Shown here in pieces: positions 46,957-58,552 of a DNA stretch of 64,000 bases. How positions within the stretch are numbered: the stretch's first letter is position 1; each line of letters opens with the position of its first letter. The DNA is taken from contig FJUW01000012.1 in NCBI GenBank assembly GCA_900074885.1, positions 1,471,841 through 1,535,840 on the forward strand, read 5' to 3'. The stretch is from Rhynchosporium graminicola. Lineage: Eukaryota > Ascomycota > Leotiomycetes > Helotiales > Ploettnerulaceae. The position numbers and the translations under genes were made by a program. The notes under the pieces were generated by a model, which saw nothing but the letters and a program-made list of their open reading frames with translations, was not told the origin of the DNA and did no database searches.

Positions 46957-49373
46957 TCAAGCCGTAGCAAACCGACTCGTCCCTCTAATCCTCTTCCCGT
47001 AGACGAAGAAGATGTACGGGAATGGCGCCATAGCCAATGTCAAGAAAGCAAGGAGGGAAGTTGCCCACTGATCGCCCAATGTATGATACATCTGTATGCC
47101 GAAGAGAGGGAAAGCCGCTATCGAATTACAAATGTCATGTTAGCATCGACCATTCAGTTTGCACTACATAGAATGCCAAATGTGTAGCGGTGATGCGGGG
47201 GAAATAAGGGGGCGGAAACATACCTGCAAAACTACTCCGCGCAAAGCTATTCGCAGCAAGCGAGCTAGCAGCATACAACGGGTACGCGTCAACCAGAAAC
47301 GTAAATATCCCAGAGAAAACAAGGAGCGTCCTGTGGCACCGGTTAGCTACATGCCACTACTGTCTCTTATCACGTCTCTTGGTTCGGGAAGAGCAGAGTA
47401 GGCAGTTGGTGTAACAACCCGTGCGGTGCTGTGCATATGCAGCGCACGTACTGAGGTATATGCACGTATTTCTTGCGCATCTACAGCGGCGGCCGGCAAG
47501 AAAAGGCTTGGGCCGCAGTCAGCTGCACAGTGGGAAGATGGGGAACTTGGGATGGGTGAGAAGGTCTTGGGTATATGAAGAGGAGGTTGTGGGTGGAAGC
47601 GACGGAAACGCCACTTGATACGTGTATGGATCAGCTCCACTCGAGATGAGGGATTGAGATCGATATTTGATGCAGGTACAGCGATAAAATCCTATATTTG
47701 ACGCCACTTGCAAGTCAGGAGCCGCCAACTCATCTCAATATTCACTTCCCTATTCGTCCAAACAAGATTGATATTGGATTTGGAATTGGATGCAGAGCAA
47801 GAGGAAAGGGAATGATGCTTCGCGTACCCCATGCCAAAAATAGTCGACCCGATTATAGGTACGATCCAATGAACAGAGCTGTACGTTGTCCAAGCGAACA
47901 TGAAAAGTCCACTGGGAACCAAAACAGCTCCGCAAATAGAAGGGGGAAGGCGATATTCTGGCTCGCTGCCGCCAACTTCCCCTGTTCTTTCCTCGCGTTG
48001 GCGAATCAGGCGAGCGTAGTTCTTATGCCAGATCGGATCAGTGGCAGCGGCTAAAACCATACCAACGAAGATGCCCAAGAATGACAGACCCACCTGCGAG
48101 AGCGAAAATCCATGGTTGCCTGTGAAGACGAGTGGGAATGCTCCAAAGAAAAGATACAGGATTCCAAGCAGGATTGCTGAGAACAGACACAGATTCAGTA
48201 CCATAGGTTCGAGAAAGAGGAGTTGGAATGGTCGTTGCAGAGAGAGCGCGATGGTCTTCGGTATAGACTTGGTGTTGCGGTCCATACTCGACTTCCACTT
48301 CTCGTCACCAGTCTCTTGACGAAGCTTGCGAGCTTTGTTCCTTAACAAGATGGGATGGTAAGTCTCCGGTACAAATAGCATGATCATGCCCAGATTTGCC
48401 CCTGACCAAATAAGCAGAACATAGAATGTCCACCTCCAATCAGTATATTGGTTGATGAAGCCTCCAATAAGCGGACCAAGAGATGGTCCTACGAATGGAG
48501 AAGCGGTATATATCAACATGGGCAATTGGAGTTGCTCACGGTTGAACATATCACCGACCGTTCCACCTGCGACTGAGAGAAAAGCACTTCCAGAAAGGCC
48601 GTCGCAGAAGCGGGCTACAAGCATCGTCTGGATATTCTTGGCCACGGCGGATGGGATGATCCAGATCAAGAACATGGTGAAAGATACCCAGTAAATGGGA
48701 CGGCGGCCATAAAACTCTCTTTTTGAAGTTAGAGAATAACGGGGTTTCAGATGGACAGGAATGACTTACGAGAGAGGTCCCAACAACATAGGTCCAAGTC
48801 CAAGCCCCATAATAAAGAATGACAGTCCTAAAGTGGCAACAATTCTCGAGCAATGGAATTCCTCGGTGATTTGTCCATATGTCAAAGTATAAATCGATGA
48901 TGTACAGGTGCTAAGTCAAGTCAGCACTTTATTGCCCTTCCCAACCAGCTCCCTCTTTCTTGAACCACTTACACGCAAAGTGAACTCAAACTGACAATAA
49001 TCACCACCAGCCATTTTCTCCCTTTAGACATACTCCTCGGATTCAAGGGATCCATATCTCCGCCATCCCACACCACTTCAAAGGGATCTTTCTCCTCTAC
49101 CCCTCTCTCAGCATCCTGTCCTGATCCCTCTTCATTTCCATTTTCATCGCATCCGTACCCGTTATGCGTCCTCGTCCGACTGATATTCGACCGGACGGAA
49201 CCACCTGTGCGATTCCTTCCCAATGTGTTTGGTCTGCTGGACGTTGCTTCGCCCGAGCCGCCTATGGGTTCGAATTCTTTCGTGGGTGGAAGGTCATAGC
49301 AAGATCCGTCTGTCGGCGAACGCTCTCCAGAAACGCTCTTCTCGATTACGGGTTTCTCGCTTGCTTCAGCCAT
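46957..49373 (-). CDS. MFS transporter, DHA1 multidrug/polyamine-type
   Basis: This is a plasma-membrane proton antiporter of the major facilitator superfamily. Exons are 49373-48973, 48910-48770, 48718-47828, 47330-47224 and 47117-46957, giving 566 aa. The polar N-terminus ends DPFEVVWDGGDMDPLNPRSM before the first membrane helix. The DHA1 motif A is split by intron 2 (GPLS / EFYGRRP). A second signature is GPSLGPLIGGFI with DWRWTFYVLL, then PETYHPILLR. Intron 3 (47331-47827) is 497 nt, about ten times the local norm; its ends are GTACGC and CTAAC...CACAG, and the join restores FGMG-TLLVFSGIFTFLVDAYP. The last exons encode SLAANSFARSSFA and the final helices. Substrate unknown. Confidence 0.9.
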
Positions 49374-50703
49374 TGCGTCGATCGTCGTCGAATTTGAGTT
49401 TCGTTTGCCCTTCTCAGAATTTCAAGTCCCTGCAAAGTTTGTTTGATACACGCGATCCTCCCCAACGTCTCCAGCTCGTCTTCTTCTTATATTTCAGATA
49501 TCCTGATTCGTAATCCTCAGGACTTGGACATTAACAGCGGCCACAAATGCTTAGCAAACATGCTGAGCTCTGCTCCGTATCTTGACGCTCCCAGCTCCGC
49601 ATTTTCTTTCACAGGGTTGGGGACGCCGTCCCATCGGCGTCATCGCGGCAATCCCACTTCGAGTCCACTTGAAAAGTCCAAGATCTACTTCTTCCAATCA
49701 AGAGCCCTTGAACCATACAAGCTTCGATCTGTGCGGACTAGCTTGGGCTTAACGCCGATTTACTGCCGGGATCTGGGACCTGTCAAATCCGAACTGCGAC
49801 CCTCCGATCCATACCACGAACAACAAACCGCCATGTAAGCTAAGGCTCTTGTGCCGCTCATAGAAGAGTCAGCAAAGCACTGATTTTATTCTGTCATTCT
49901 TCAAACGAGCCGGTTTGAGATTATCGTTCCATGAGATAATGGTTACAATGGCGTCATGTGTCGAATTGCTGACAGTGCAGCGCGGCTCGCACGTCCACTT
50001 GGAGCGGAAGCTGTATGTCACGAGCGAGCGACGGGATGCAATGCGCGAATTCCATCCGTGCGTGTCAAAACTCTACTTCTTTATGAATTGAATTGAAAGC
50101 TTGATACCAAGACGGAGAGTATGACCACACGGAATGTATGTAATCAACCAAGTGGCTGCCGGGGGAATGTAAAGCTGCCGCTTACACAGATGTTTTTATG
50201 GCCTGTTTGAGAGAACAATAACGGTTAACAGAGGCTCGTATCTTTACTTCCGGCTTCCTGTAAATCAAGGCTTTCAAACAGCTCAAAGTTCAAACTTATG
50301 ATTAGTGTTTTGTCAATGCGTACTTACTCTACTCGGAACAATTGTGATATATTTTCCATACCATGATATCTCTTAGTTGCTTATGACTATGCTTTCAATG
50401 TTCTGGAGCACATCAGATCCTGAGCTGGCTGAGTCAGGTCTGATGTGACAATTCCCCTTGATTAAAGTACAAAGCTCCCGATCTAGTGTTCACAAGTGCG
50501 AATTTACGACGCAAATCTTCAAGTGCCCGAGTCATCGAAAGTGTAAGACTGCAGATGGTTTTCATAGTTCCAAGCTCATTTGGCGTGCTATTACTAAATT
50601 ATTACCACATCACCACTTGTCAAAGGTCTCAACATTGAAATCCTGGATATATTCATGGAAGTCATTTGGAAAACACGAAATATAAATTTGCAAGCAATGC
50701 ATC
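49374..50703. other. MFS upstream region and flank of the secreted-protein pair
   Basis: No supported gene. Plus-strand frames at 49443-49838 and 50458-50685 have neither domains nor splice support. Confidence 0.45.
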
Positions 50704-51538
50704 TTAGCTACTGATTTTGGTATGACGACTTCTGCTTCGGAATATTCGCTTCGTAGGTGAAAGGTTGACAGGCGTCTTCGTAGGAGATTTCGAAGTCGCC
50801 TTCGCAGAAGTAGACAGTGTACGACTTGAAGTAGTACTATCCTTTGAAGTCGTGACAGGCACCAAAGTACCAGCCTTCGAAGTCCTCAAACAAACCCAGA
50901 AATGCCGTAGCCCCGGTCCAGAACAAGTGCAATATGGGACACATTCTACTGGGCCTCTATCAAAAGCGGTCTGCCCACCTGTGTCACCTCTTAGCTGAAG
51001 GGAGATGATGAATATAGGACATAATTGATCATACAGTAACTCTCTGGACCAGGGAGATTCGGGGTAGGCGATATGGCGAAAGGAGCATAATCTGCGTTTT
51101 GCTCGCAGACATGGTAAAATTCGCTGTTGACCACGCAGTCCCAGCCATAAGGAAAAACTTTAAGCGCGAAATTCTGTCCTACGATTGGTTGGTCTTAGTT
51201 GATATCTCGTAGAGGATATTGGGAAAGAAGCTTACATTGAACCCATCAGAAGGCGTGTGGAACGATAGGACCTGAATCTGGTAGACATTAGTGGGCCGGG
51301 AAAGCACCCGATCCAACTAGAAAACATAAGCCACTTCCAAACGACTCTCGGCATTTAAACCTTGCATGGATTGCAGCTATAGCCAGACTCGCATCCATAG
51401 GCATATTTCCAGCCTAGACCTCCGCCCAAGGAGTTAATTAGCGTTTGAAGACAACTCACACTCCTCATACGGCTTGAGAAGCGAACCCTGCACGACCGCG
51501 ACACCAAGAAGTGACAAAATGGTATGAGTGAGCTTCAT
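50704..51538 (-). pseudogene. pseudogene copy of the three-module CBM1 secreted protein
   Basis: This is a tandem paralogue of the gene at 52591-53557, with the same exon plan. Signal peptide MKLTHTILSLLGVAVVQGS leads to KPYEE and a T|GT splice. Aligned blocks are WKYAYGCESGYSCNP, YGWDCVVNSEFYHVCEQ, YAPFAISPTPNLPGPES and a Ser/Thr/Lys tail. Breaks: exon 3 carries TAA at 51290-51288 where the paralogue has CAG (Gln), and TGA at 51248-51246. The intron 1 acceptor seems to have moved 6 nt, losing two glycines, and the intron 2 donor appears as GC rather than GT. It therefore cannot make the full protein. Confidence 0.75.
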
Positions 51539-52590
51539 AATGACAACACACAAGCAGGAGTATGATCAGAAGAGGCAGGATGATCGTTGCCCAATATAGC
51601 CAAGGTGTTGCTCTATAAATACATCACTTAAGCATCTCTCTACCTCTTCTCTACCTCTCCCTGGTATCTGGGTTAGCTCGACATCCAACTCAGCTTTCTT
51701 CAGCTCGGAAGATTTACAAAGTCTGTGTAGTGTCGAAGGCTTGATGAAGGAAGCAATTCTCCACCAGTAGTCGAATCGAAGTCGCGAAACTCAATGCATG
51801 ACGGCGCAAAATATTCACGATGATTGGCCTATATTGCGAGGGTAAGTAAGAGGAGAGGAGCGTACCTGTGACCTGTGCGGATTTGAGATCCGGTAAGCGA
51901 CTGTCCGTAACTATATCGGACCGGTGAACCGCACTCCTTCACTATTTAGCGACTGCTTGCAGTAATATGTGCTTGCTCAGGTGGGCTGATTTGATAACAT
52001 GCTGATGACATGTATCTTTTCGTTTTATTTACGATGAATCACAAGGATTTGCACGACTCGATGATGGCACCAAGTCTATGCATGTTGCGTGAAAAGATGG
52101 GAAGTACCTCTCTATAATACCACGCTCCTGGCTCTGATTCTGAAACGTAAGTTCGGATAAAGCAACTGAAAAAGGTATAAACAAGATATTTTGATGAACC
52201 TTCATTGCGTTTACTCAACCGGATTCAGAAACTTCGCAGGAGGTTAGGGAAGTGATCAATTTCGTTTTGAGCGTGACGAATAAGTTTCACCAACTTTAAC
52301 AAGGCCATGTCAGTAAGACAAACCAAGCACTGGATCCGCACGACCATCAAGACCATTCAATGACATAGACATGTTTCTAGCCTGGTGCTACTGCTCTTAA
52401 ATTTGTCTCACTTATCAGCAGATGTTTTTTGGACTTTCTCGCAAGCAGTTTCATATTTATTAAGAGACATGTGCCAATAAATTCACCAACACGCAGTCCG
52501 CTTCCTATCTCAATTACCATCATCTTTCTCCCACCATTAACTTCCTGGGTTAACACTTACAGGCGACTTCGTCGACGTCTCAGTATGCAG
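51539..52590. other. upstream region of the CBM1 pseudogene
   Basis: This 1-kb spacer lies between the tandem copies. A TATAAATA stretch lies at about 51614-51621, upstream of the pseudogene start. No gene is seen. Confidence 0.45.
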
Positions 52591-53557
52591 CTATGTCGAT
52601 GACTTCGAAGTCGATTTTGAAGTCGACTTCGTAGAAGTAGTGCTCATCTTCAGCGTAGCAGCAGGCGCCGAACTGCTAACAGACGCAGAGGTACTAGCAC
52701 TCTGACTTCTCTGACAAACTTCATAACCGTACACTCCTGGAGAAGAACAGGTGAAGCCCAGGATACACACAGCTGGTTGTCCTCTAGCAATTGCCGATCC
52801 TGCACCTATTGGTATTTCCGTCATCAGCATCGACATCTCTCCTTCATCTCTCATTCTGGGAAAGGAAAACAAGATATATATAGACCAAGGGGAAAAAGAC
52901 GAAGTGGATGAGGCGAGCTTACAGAAATTCCCTGGCCCGGCAAGATTCGGCGTAGGAGATAATGCTGGAGGGACGTAGTTTGTGTTCATCTGACACTGAG
53001 AGAAGAATTGGTTGATGATTACACAATCCCACCCGTAGGCGCAGATGGTAGAGCCCCGAAATTCTTGACCTCCACCTGTATACAGAGAAATTAATCAAGA
53101 ATTTCGATTCCAAATTACAGCAAGGGGGGCATTAAGGGAAAGAAACAGGAAGGAAGGGTCTTACATTGTGCGTAGGGGAAGAGATGCGGGACGACTGAAC
53201 CGAAACTGGGAAGACACTGGTAATTGGGGAATGCATCTCCTCCGACTGCGAAAGTGTCAAAATGGTCAGCCTGTTAGCAAGATTGAATAATATGATATTT
53301 TATCCTCCGTGCTTGATAACTTCAAGTCTCCTAGAGATCACCAGAGACTGAAACGCACCTGAATTGCAATTATGGCCCGATTCACATTCATAGACCTTCT
53401 TCCAACTTAGGCCCCCACCTATTGTGAGATATCAGCCTCTGATGTCCATGTGATTTTTGAGATCTGACAGTTGCTCACATTGCTCATAAGCCTTTAAAAG
53501 TGCCGCATGCGCAGATGCGGCACTTACCACCAGATGAATAAGAGAAGGTAGCTTCAT
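52591..53557 (-). CDS. secreted protein of three CBM1-type modules
   Basis: This is a predicted extracellular carbohydrate-binding protein without a catalytic domain. Exons are 53557-53479, 53418-53359, 53245-53165, 53075-52923 and 52805-52591, giving 195 aa. Signal peptide: MKLPSLIHLVVSAASAHAA. Module 2 matches CBM1 residue for residue in spacing: QCGG-x4-G-x3-C-x2-G-x2-C-x3-N-x-F-F-S-Q-C. Module 1 (YEQCGGLSW ... CESGHNC ... YQC) and module 3 (CAGSAIARG ... CILGFTC ... YEVCQ) are divergent versions. The tail is Ser/Thr/Lys-rich, a likely O-glycosylated end. Introns 1, 3 and 4 each split the first Cys codon of a module as T|GT. CBM1 binds cellulose and sometimes chitin; the ligand here is inferred. 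Confidence 0.82.
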
Positions 53558-54534
53558 AGTAAGCTCGATATGGAGGTAGGATATGAGACTGAGTAAAAAG
53601 ACAGAAGATGAATAACAAAGACACCTCAGGGGTCTCTCCACCTAAATGAGCTACATATAGGTACTCATCTTTTCTCACCGGTAGGTTGCTCAACCCCCCA
53701 ATTCTGGTCTCCTGCGCTTACATTTTGTGTGGTCTACGAAGCAATTTTCCACCACTCATTATTTTGTTTTCGGGGGGTTTCGTACGACATCGTAAATTTC
53801 CTAAAGCGATTAGCGTGAGGTAAGAGGGTATATTTAAAGAAGCGTACCTACTCCTGCTCATCATTGGAGAAAGAAACGGTGGGTAGTGATAAACTGCAGA
53901 AACCTGCTGAACATATGAAGTTTTTAAATCCCAATGATCGATCCATCCCAGAACCATCACAGAAAAATCCTGACCTGTCTTTCCATATCTTCAACTCTCT
54001 TTACGACTTTTATTCTACGTTATCTCGAGAAATGAAGTACTATTTGCCTTTTTCTTGAGCTCTGGTGTTCTCGGTTGTCAAGATTTGTCAGGTATGTCTC
54101 TAACGGAGAGCTCCTGTAACCTCGACCGGTTGTAGATTCGGTCAGTTACGCTCCGGATCGCTTAAGCGAGGTGTGGAAGAGGTTTGGTGACTTCCGTGTT
54201 TGCAGTATAAATGGCTAGAGAATACTCAAGCAGAAGCAATGATTTAGAGATGATATTACTTTCTTTATGTGATGATCTTGGATTTATGGCGATTACCATC
54301 TGTCCCGTCAGTGAGAAGGAGTAAAAGTTTGCCATATTATCAGCAGTCTGGAATTCAATTACAGGAAATACATTAGTTCTTTGTTTGGACCCCGCCCCCC
54401 GAATTACCTGCTCCTCTGCCAGATTTATTCTCATTGTCTGCTTCTTTCCCAGTATATCCTCATCCTCCTCTGTCCTCAAATTGGCTGCTGAAAAACTATT
54501 CACTGCTCCGCCACTAGGTCTACTCAAGTACCTC
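53558..54534. other. spacer between the secreted-protein genes
   Basis: Promoter side of the CBM1 gene and 3' flank of the eight-cysteine gene. The frames at 53718-53960, 53864-54058 and 54162-54545 have no support. Confidence 0.4.
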
Positions 54535-54877
54535 TTAAGGCGCACAACATGACCACTGTTTCAAGACTAATCAGTATACTGCTCTTTTGAAGTCCCAAGT
54601 GGATATTTACCTCAGTAGAACAAGTGGATTTATCACATGGGGAATTTCCGATGGGCCTCAGGGTGCGTTCCCTCTTTACCGTCAAGTGATCACAGTTTCC
54701 TGACGACGGAGGTGTGCAGACATTAGAAGCACAGTTACCGGGAAGTTTGAAGACGGCACGGCTGCCGCATATGCTCGAACCTGTATGCGGCGATCTATAC
54801 GGCCCTCCACCTGGCACTCGAATCGACGCTTCGATTGAGCCTGCAAGAAGCACAACAAGGAGTGTCGTGGTACGCAT
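54535..54877 (-). CDS. small secreted cysteine-rich protein (95 aa), effector-like
   Basis: Exons are 54877-54611 and 54555-54535 with a 55-nt intron (GTAAAT donor, CTGAT branch site, CAG acceptor). Signal peptide MRTTTLLVVLLAGSIEAS is followed by a mature part of about 77 residues with eight cysteines: SSIC, GNC, NVC, GNC, SPC, STC and a terminal SCC. The second exon encodes only WSCCAP, adding the last two cysteines; unspliced, the frame would lose them. Even cysteine number, small size and location beside other secreted-protein genes fit fungal effector or antimicrobial-type proteins. No known family is recognised and no function is claimed. Confidence 0.62.
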
Positions 54878-55538
54878 ATTTTCGGTGTCGGTTAGGAGGA
54901 TCGTTGAGCAAAGTAAAGTCAAGTCGGATGAGTAGCTATGTAGCAGAGATAAGTATGTCGACGTAATCGAGTAGGTGGTGATTGATACTCACAGAGAACT
55001 GTAGGAAAGGGAAGGCCGCCGGAGTGAGACGAAGAGGAATTTTGATAGCTAAGTGTGAAAATGCACGAATGATCTACGACGTTCTTCGATACTCAAGGCT
55101 CGTATAGCTATGATTCTCAAGCATATAACTCATCTCCCAAGAAAGTACGGAGGGTGAACCGAGATTACTGCCCCCTGTCTATTTTGGAGCACTTTTTTGA
55201 GGTTTGGGCTACGATTGCCGTATTGACTTCTGTAAGATGCTTGGTTACAGCAGTTTAGCGTGGAAGTCTTGACACTACGGGAATTCTCCGTACAACGTGC
55301 TTAAAACACGAGGAGGACGCGGGCCCAGTTTTATAGAGTACTGGTGTATTTCGCCTAACTCTTACTTCGAAAAAATATTATTTTGTGCTTCACAATAATT
55401 GATATCCCTTATATGTTCGCTTTGGCAGGTAAATTCGAGTTGGTATCCTGCTCCGTGAATGGCCAGGAAAGAACGCTAAACTGCTACTGTAGCACCAAGT
55501 ATCCTACTTGGTAATCAAATCTGCTTTAAATACGGAGG
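54878..55538. other. upstream of the eight-cysteine gene, start of the repeat island
   Basis: No gene is seen. AT content rises from about 55350 rightwards into the repeat-rich stretch. Confidence 0.4.
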
Positions 55539-55738
55539 TACAGCGGTTAAGTGTTGACATAGAGCTACCAGAGGGCTAGAAGACTTCACTGCAAATCGTA
55601 ATATCTGTATTGCCCACTAACTTCCCTTTACTACTTAGGTGATTTCCGCCTAGCTATAGACCTGGTTACTGCCATATGTACGGAGCAGTAAGCAAACTTG
55701 ACCCCCTGCTAGCTCTATAATAACACTCGACCGCTGTA
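55539..55738. mobile_element. MITE-like element, copy 1 (TIR about 37 bp, TA target site)
   Basis: The left end CAGCGGTTAAGTGTTGACAT is matched, inverted, by the right end: reverse complement CAGCGGTCGAGTGTTATTAT, then AGAGCTA. Both ends are flanked by TA, as for Tc1/mariner/pogo-type elements. The interior has no coding capacity. A second copy lies at 57424-57645. Confidence 0.65.
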
Positions 55739-55796
55739 CTATCGTAATGAGCTATAATAGTCTTTTCAACCCAAGTCAGGTCATAATCAAACTTCA

Positions 55797-56326
55797 TACT
55801 TCGTACAGGCTGGAAATAATATACCCTTCAACGTCCGTATACTCTTAACTCTTCAGAACGCTATATAATTCAGCTTTAGAGAAAATAATTTCATATTAAG
55901 TATAACTAATTTAAGTAGTATTCTATATACACGTGAACCTTTTGCTTTTTAATTAATTTAATAATAGTTATAGATTACTATTTCCTATGAGTTTACGTAC
56001 AGATATTAAAGGTACGTTTTTTAGGCTATGTACGAAGTAGACTATACAAATCCAATGTAGAGAGGCTAGCTAGTGTTAATATATACTTCGTATATAGCCT
56101 AAAAAACGTACCTTTGATATCTATACGTAAACTCATAGGAAATAGCAATCTATAACTATTATTAAATTAATTAAAAAGCAAAAGGTTCACGTGTATATAG
56201 AATACTACTTAAATTAGTTATACTTAATATGAAATTATTTTCTCTAAAGCTGAATTATATAGCGTTCTGAAGAGTTAAGGGTGCACGGACGTTGAAGAGT
56301 ATATTATTTCCAGCCTGTACGAAGTA
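55797..56326. repeat. foldback element with 243-bp inverted arms
   Basis: The left arm 55797-56039 and right arm 56084-56326 are reverse complements over 243 bp with a 44-bp loop. By eye there are eight differences, all transitions, and no indels. Each arm begins TACTTCGTA and ends at the loop in the same motif inverted. The interior is AT-rich with no frame. No clear target duplication flanks it. A transcript would form a long hairpin. Confidence 0.85.
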
Positions 56327-57423
56327 GTTGCCCACGGTATCATGTGGAAATTCTGGAGTCTACCTCAGTAGTAAGAAAAGAGCCTGGTTCACAAATTTCA
56401 GCACCCTGCTACATATAGTCTAATCTAAGAATAAACTATAATTTGCTGAAAAAAGTGCAGTTTCAATCTGCTACAACAGTGTGATCATCATTTAGGTTTC
56501 GACTGAGGTTCGGTAATCTGTGGCCATCCTCTTTAGTACAATTGTTAGCTCAAAAGAGGTTCACACGGTACTGGGGGGCAGTAATACTGTACGATGGCCC
56601 GATGGGTATATGTCATGACCGATTTGCTCGGCTTTCTCCAGAAGTCAGTCTGAGCCTGTCCGCATTGGGTTTACAGGGGGTTCTTGGTGTTTTTGCCCCT
56701 GCCTGATATTCCGGATAAGGTCATTCTTCTGGAGAATCAGAGTAGCTAACAATCAAATCGAGTAGATCAAGCTTGATACACACTAGGGGTCAGTAATGTG
56801 TGCTCGCTCTCTTAACCTCGTGTAGTGCTAAGCATTTACGGTTTGTTGCTGACTTCTGGCCACTCAACCGATCCAAATCTCAATTAAGGTTACTCGCTAA
56901 GGCAAAATCTCATCGGAAAAAGTGGACTTAGATGGAGTAAATGAGAAGTCATCAGGAGGTAGGAAGTCAAGGTAGAGTCCATAGCGAGGGTATTAGTCTC
57001 ACGTCTTTCACGTCCTTTTGAAACGTTGTGGTAGAAATCTCTTTACAGAGAGAGGTACAGCGGTCAAGTTTTATTTGGACAATCAGCAGGATGTCGAGTG
57101 ACTTTACTACTTGTTACAGGGCGAAAATAATGTGCAAAGTAGAGTCTGTGCGTTATTCTGCAAGTTTCTATAACAGGGGGTATTTACATGGGGTGCTACC
57201 CAATGATAAAGCAATACTGTAAAGTTTACTGGGGAAAATAGTCATAAAGTATCGAGAGTGCACGACCTAGAATTGAACCTTATTTTCCCACTGTAGTAAG
57301 TACAAGTGGCAGTAACCAGGTCCGTAAACAAGGGCATAAATTACTCCATCAGGAATTGGGAAGTCAGCGCTCCCAAGGATTTTACTTTTTGCAGTACGGA
57401 GGTACGAGTACTACTAAGTAGTA
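56327..57423. other. AT-rich stretch between repeats
   Basis: No gene is seen. GGTACAGCGGTCAAG at about 57053-57067 matches the end of the MITE-like element, perhaps a fragment of a third copy. TACGGAGGTAC motifs recur at 55531 and 57396. Confidence 0.4.
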
Positions 57424-57645
57424 CAGCGGTCAAGTGTTGTCATAGAGCTAGCAGGGGGCTAGAAGACTTTAGTGCAGATCGTAATATCTGTATCGCGCAC
57501 TGACTTCCCCTTTATTACTTGGATAATTTCTGCCTAGCTACCTATAGTCTATAGACCTGGTTACTTCTCTACGGAGCATGTACGGAAGTACTTCGTAGTA
57601 AGTCCACCTGACCCCTGCTAGCTCTATGACAATACTTAGCTGCTG
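57424..57645. mobile_element. MITE-like element, copy 2
   Basis: It aligns with copy 1 along its length: CAGCGGTCAAGTGTTGTCAT at the left end, GATCGTAATATCTGTAT-type interior, and inverted CTAGCTCTATGACAATACTT near the right end. It is about 22 bp longer than copy 1, partly from an internal CTATAGT duplication. The left flank is TA; the right end has drifted. Differences are mostly transitions. Confidence 0.6.
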
Positions 57646-58552
57646 GAACATCGTACTTCGTAGATTAAATCAAAGTCTTGCGATCCGCAAAACTCCGCTA
57701 GTCGACCAGGGACAAGTACTTGTATGTAACCGCTGTACGGAAGTACCTCCGTTCGTACGGAATAGATGCAGATGTGCATGCTTGGAGTATGCCTTTTGGC
57801 CTCATGACCCCTTAAGCGTATCTGGGGTTGTCCATGTCACTTCCTCTTATGGATTTCCGCTAATATCCCTATGCTTATACTTATTCCCAAGGAGGACCTG
57901 GCAAGGGGAATCAACATCCTTCCTTAATTCCCCTTTTTTCCAATCGCGCGAACTTCGACGCCAAGCAGATACCCTTACCTATTACATGTTTAGCAGCCGA
58001 TCTCTCTCTCTTTATTATCAGGCTCGTGACTATGAGGGAGAGTTGGGGAACCGCGAAACACACGAGTATGATCTTTGCAGACACTTGTCTCACCAGAAGG
58101 CTCGGTCAAGCATTGAGAATCCCACACATTGGCGTCGACTTCTACGATTCTCCTCCTGATTCTTTTGCTTTGGCTGGTATGGAAGGTCATCAAAGTTGCT
58201 TGGGGAGACTTGAAAGGGGGTCTTTCAGAGATGAAGAGCAAGAGGGGAGCGACTCAATGATACACGGTCTGACGGAGCGCAGAGAACAAACGTTCTTTCA
58301 CGAGTCAACACTATTTTTGTGTCAAGTCCTTCCAGTGAACCATGAATTCAAAGATGCTCTGACAAAATAATAAATTGCGGGTTTAGTTGTTGAAGCATCT
58401 TAACCTCCCACTTTTGCTTTCGGTATTGTGGTAATCGACGCTAAAAAGCTACCCCACCATGGACAATACAGTATCTTAATACCTTGCAATATTTCCCCAG
58501 AAGTTCATAATAGTAGCGAATCAAATCCTTTGACGTGAAGCTTTCACTCAGT
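57646..58552. other. upstream region of the amidase gene
   Basis: It contains CGTACGG/CCGTACG motifs near 57733-57762 that resemble the repeat ends to the left. Long frames at 57626-58159 and 58026-58370 have no support. Confidence 0.4.

Noticed and set aside
54162..54545. 127-codon minus frame downstream of the eight-cysteine gene
   Set aside because: Overlaps the 3' end of that gene; its start lies in the spliced exon region and no family is seen.
57626..58370. Long plus-strand frames before the amidase
   Set aside because: They start inside the MITE-like repeat, have no domain and no intron signals.
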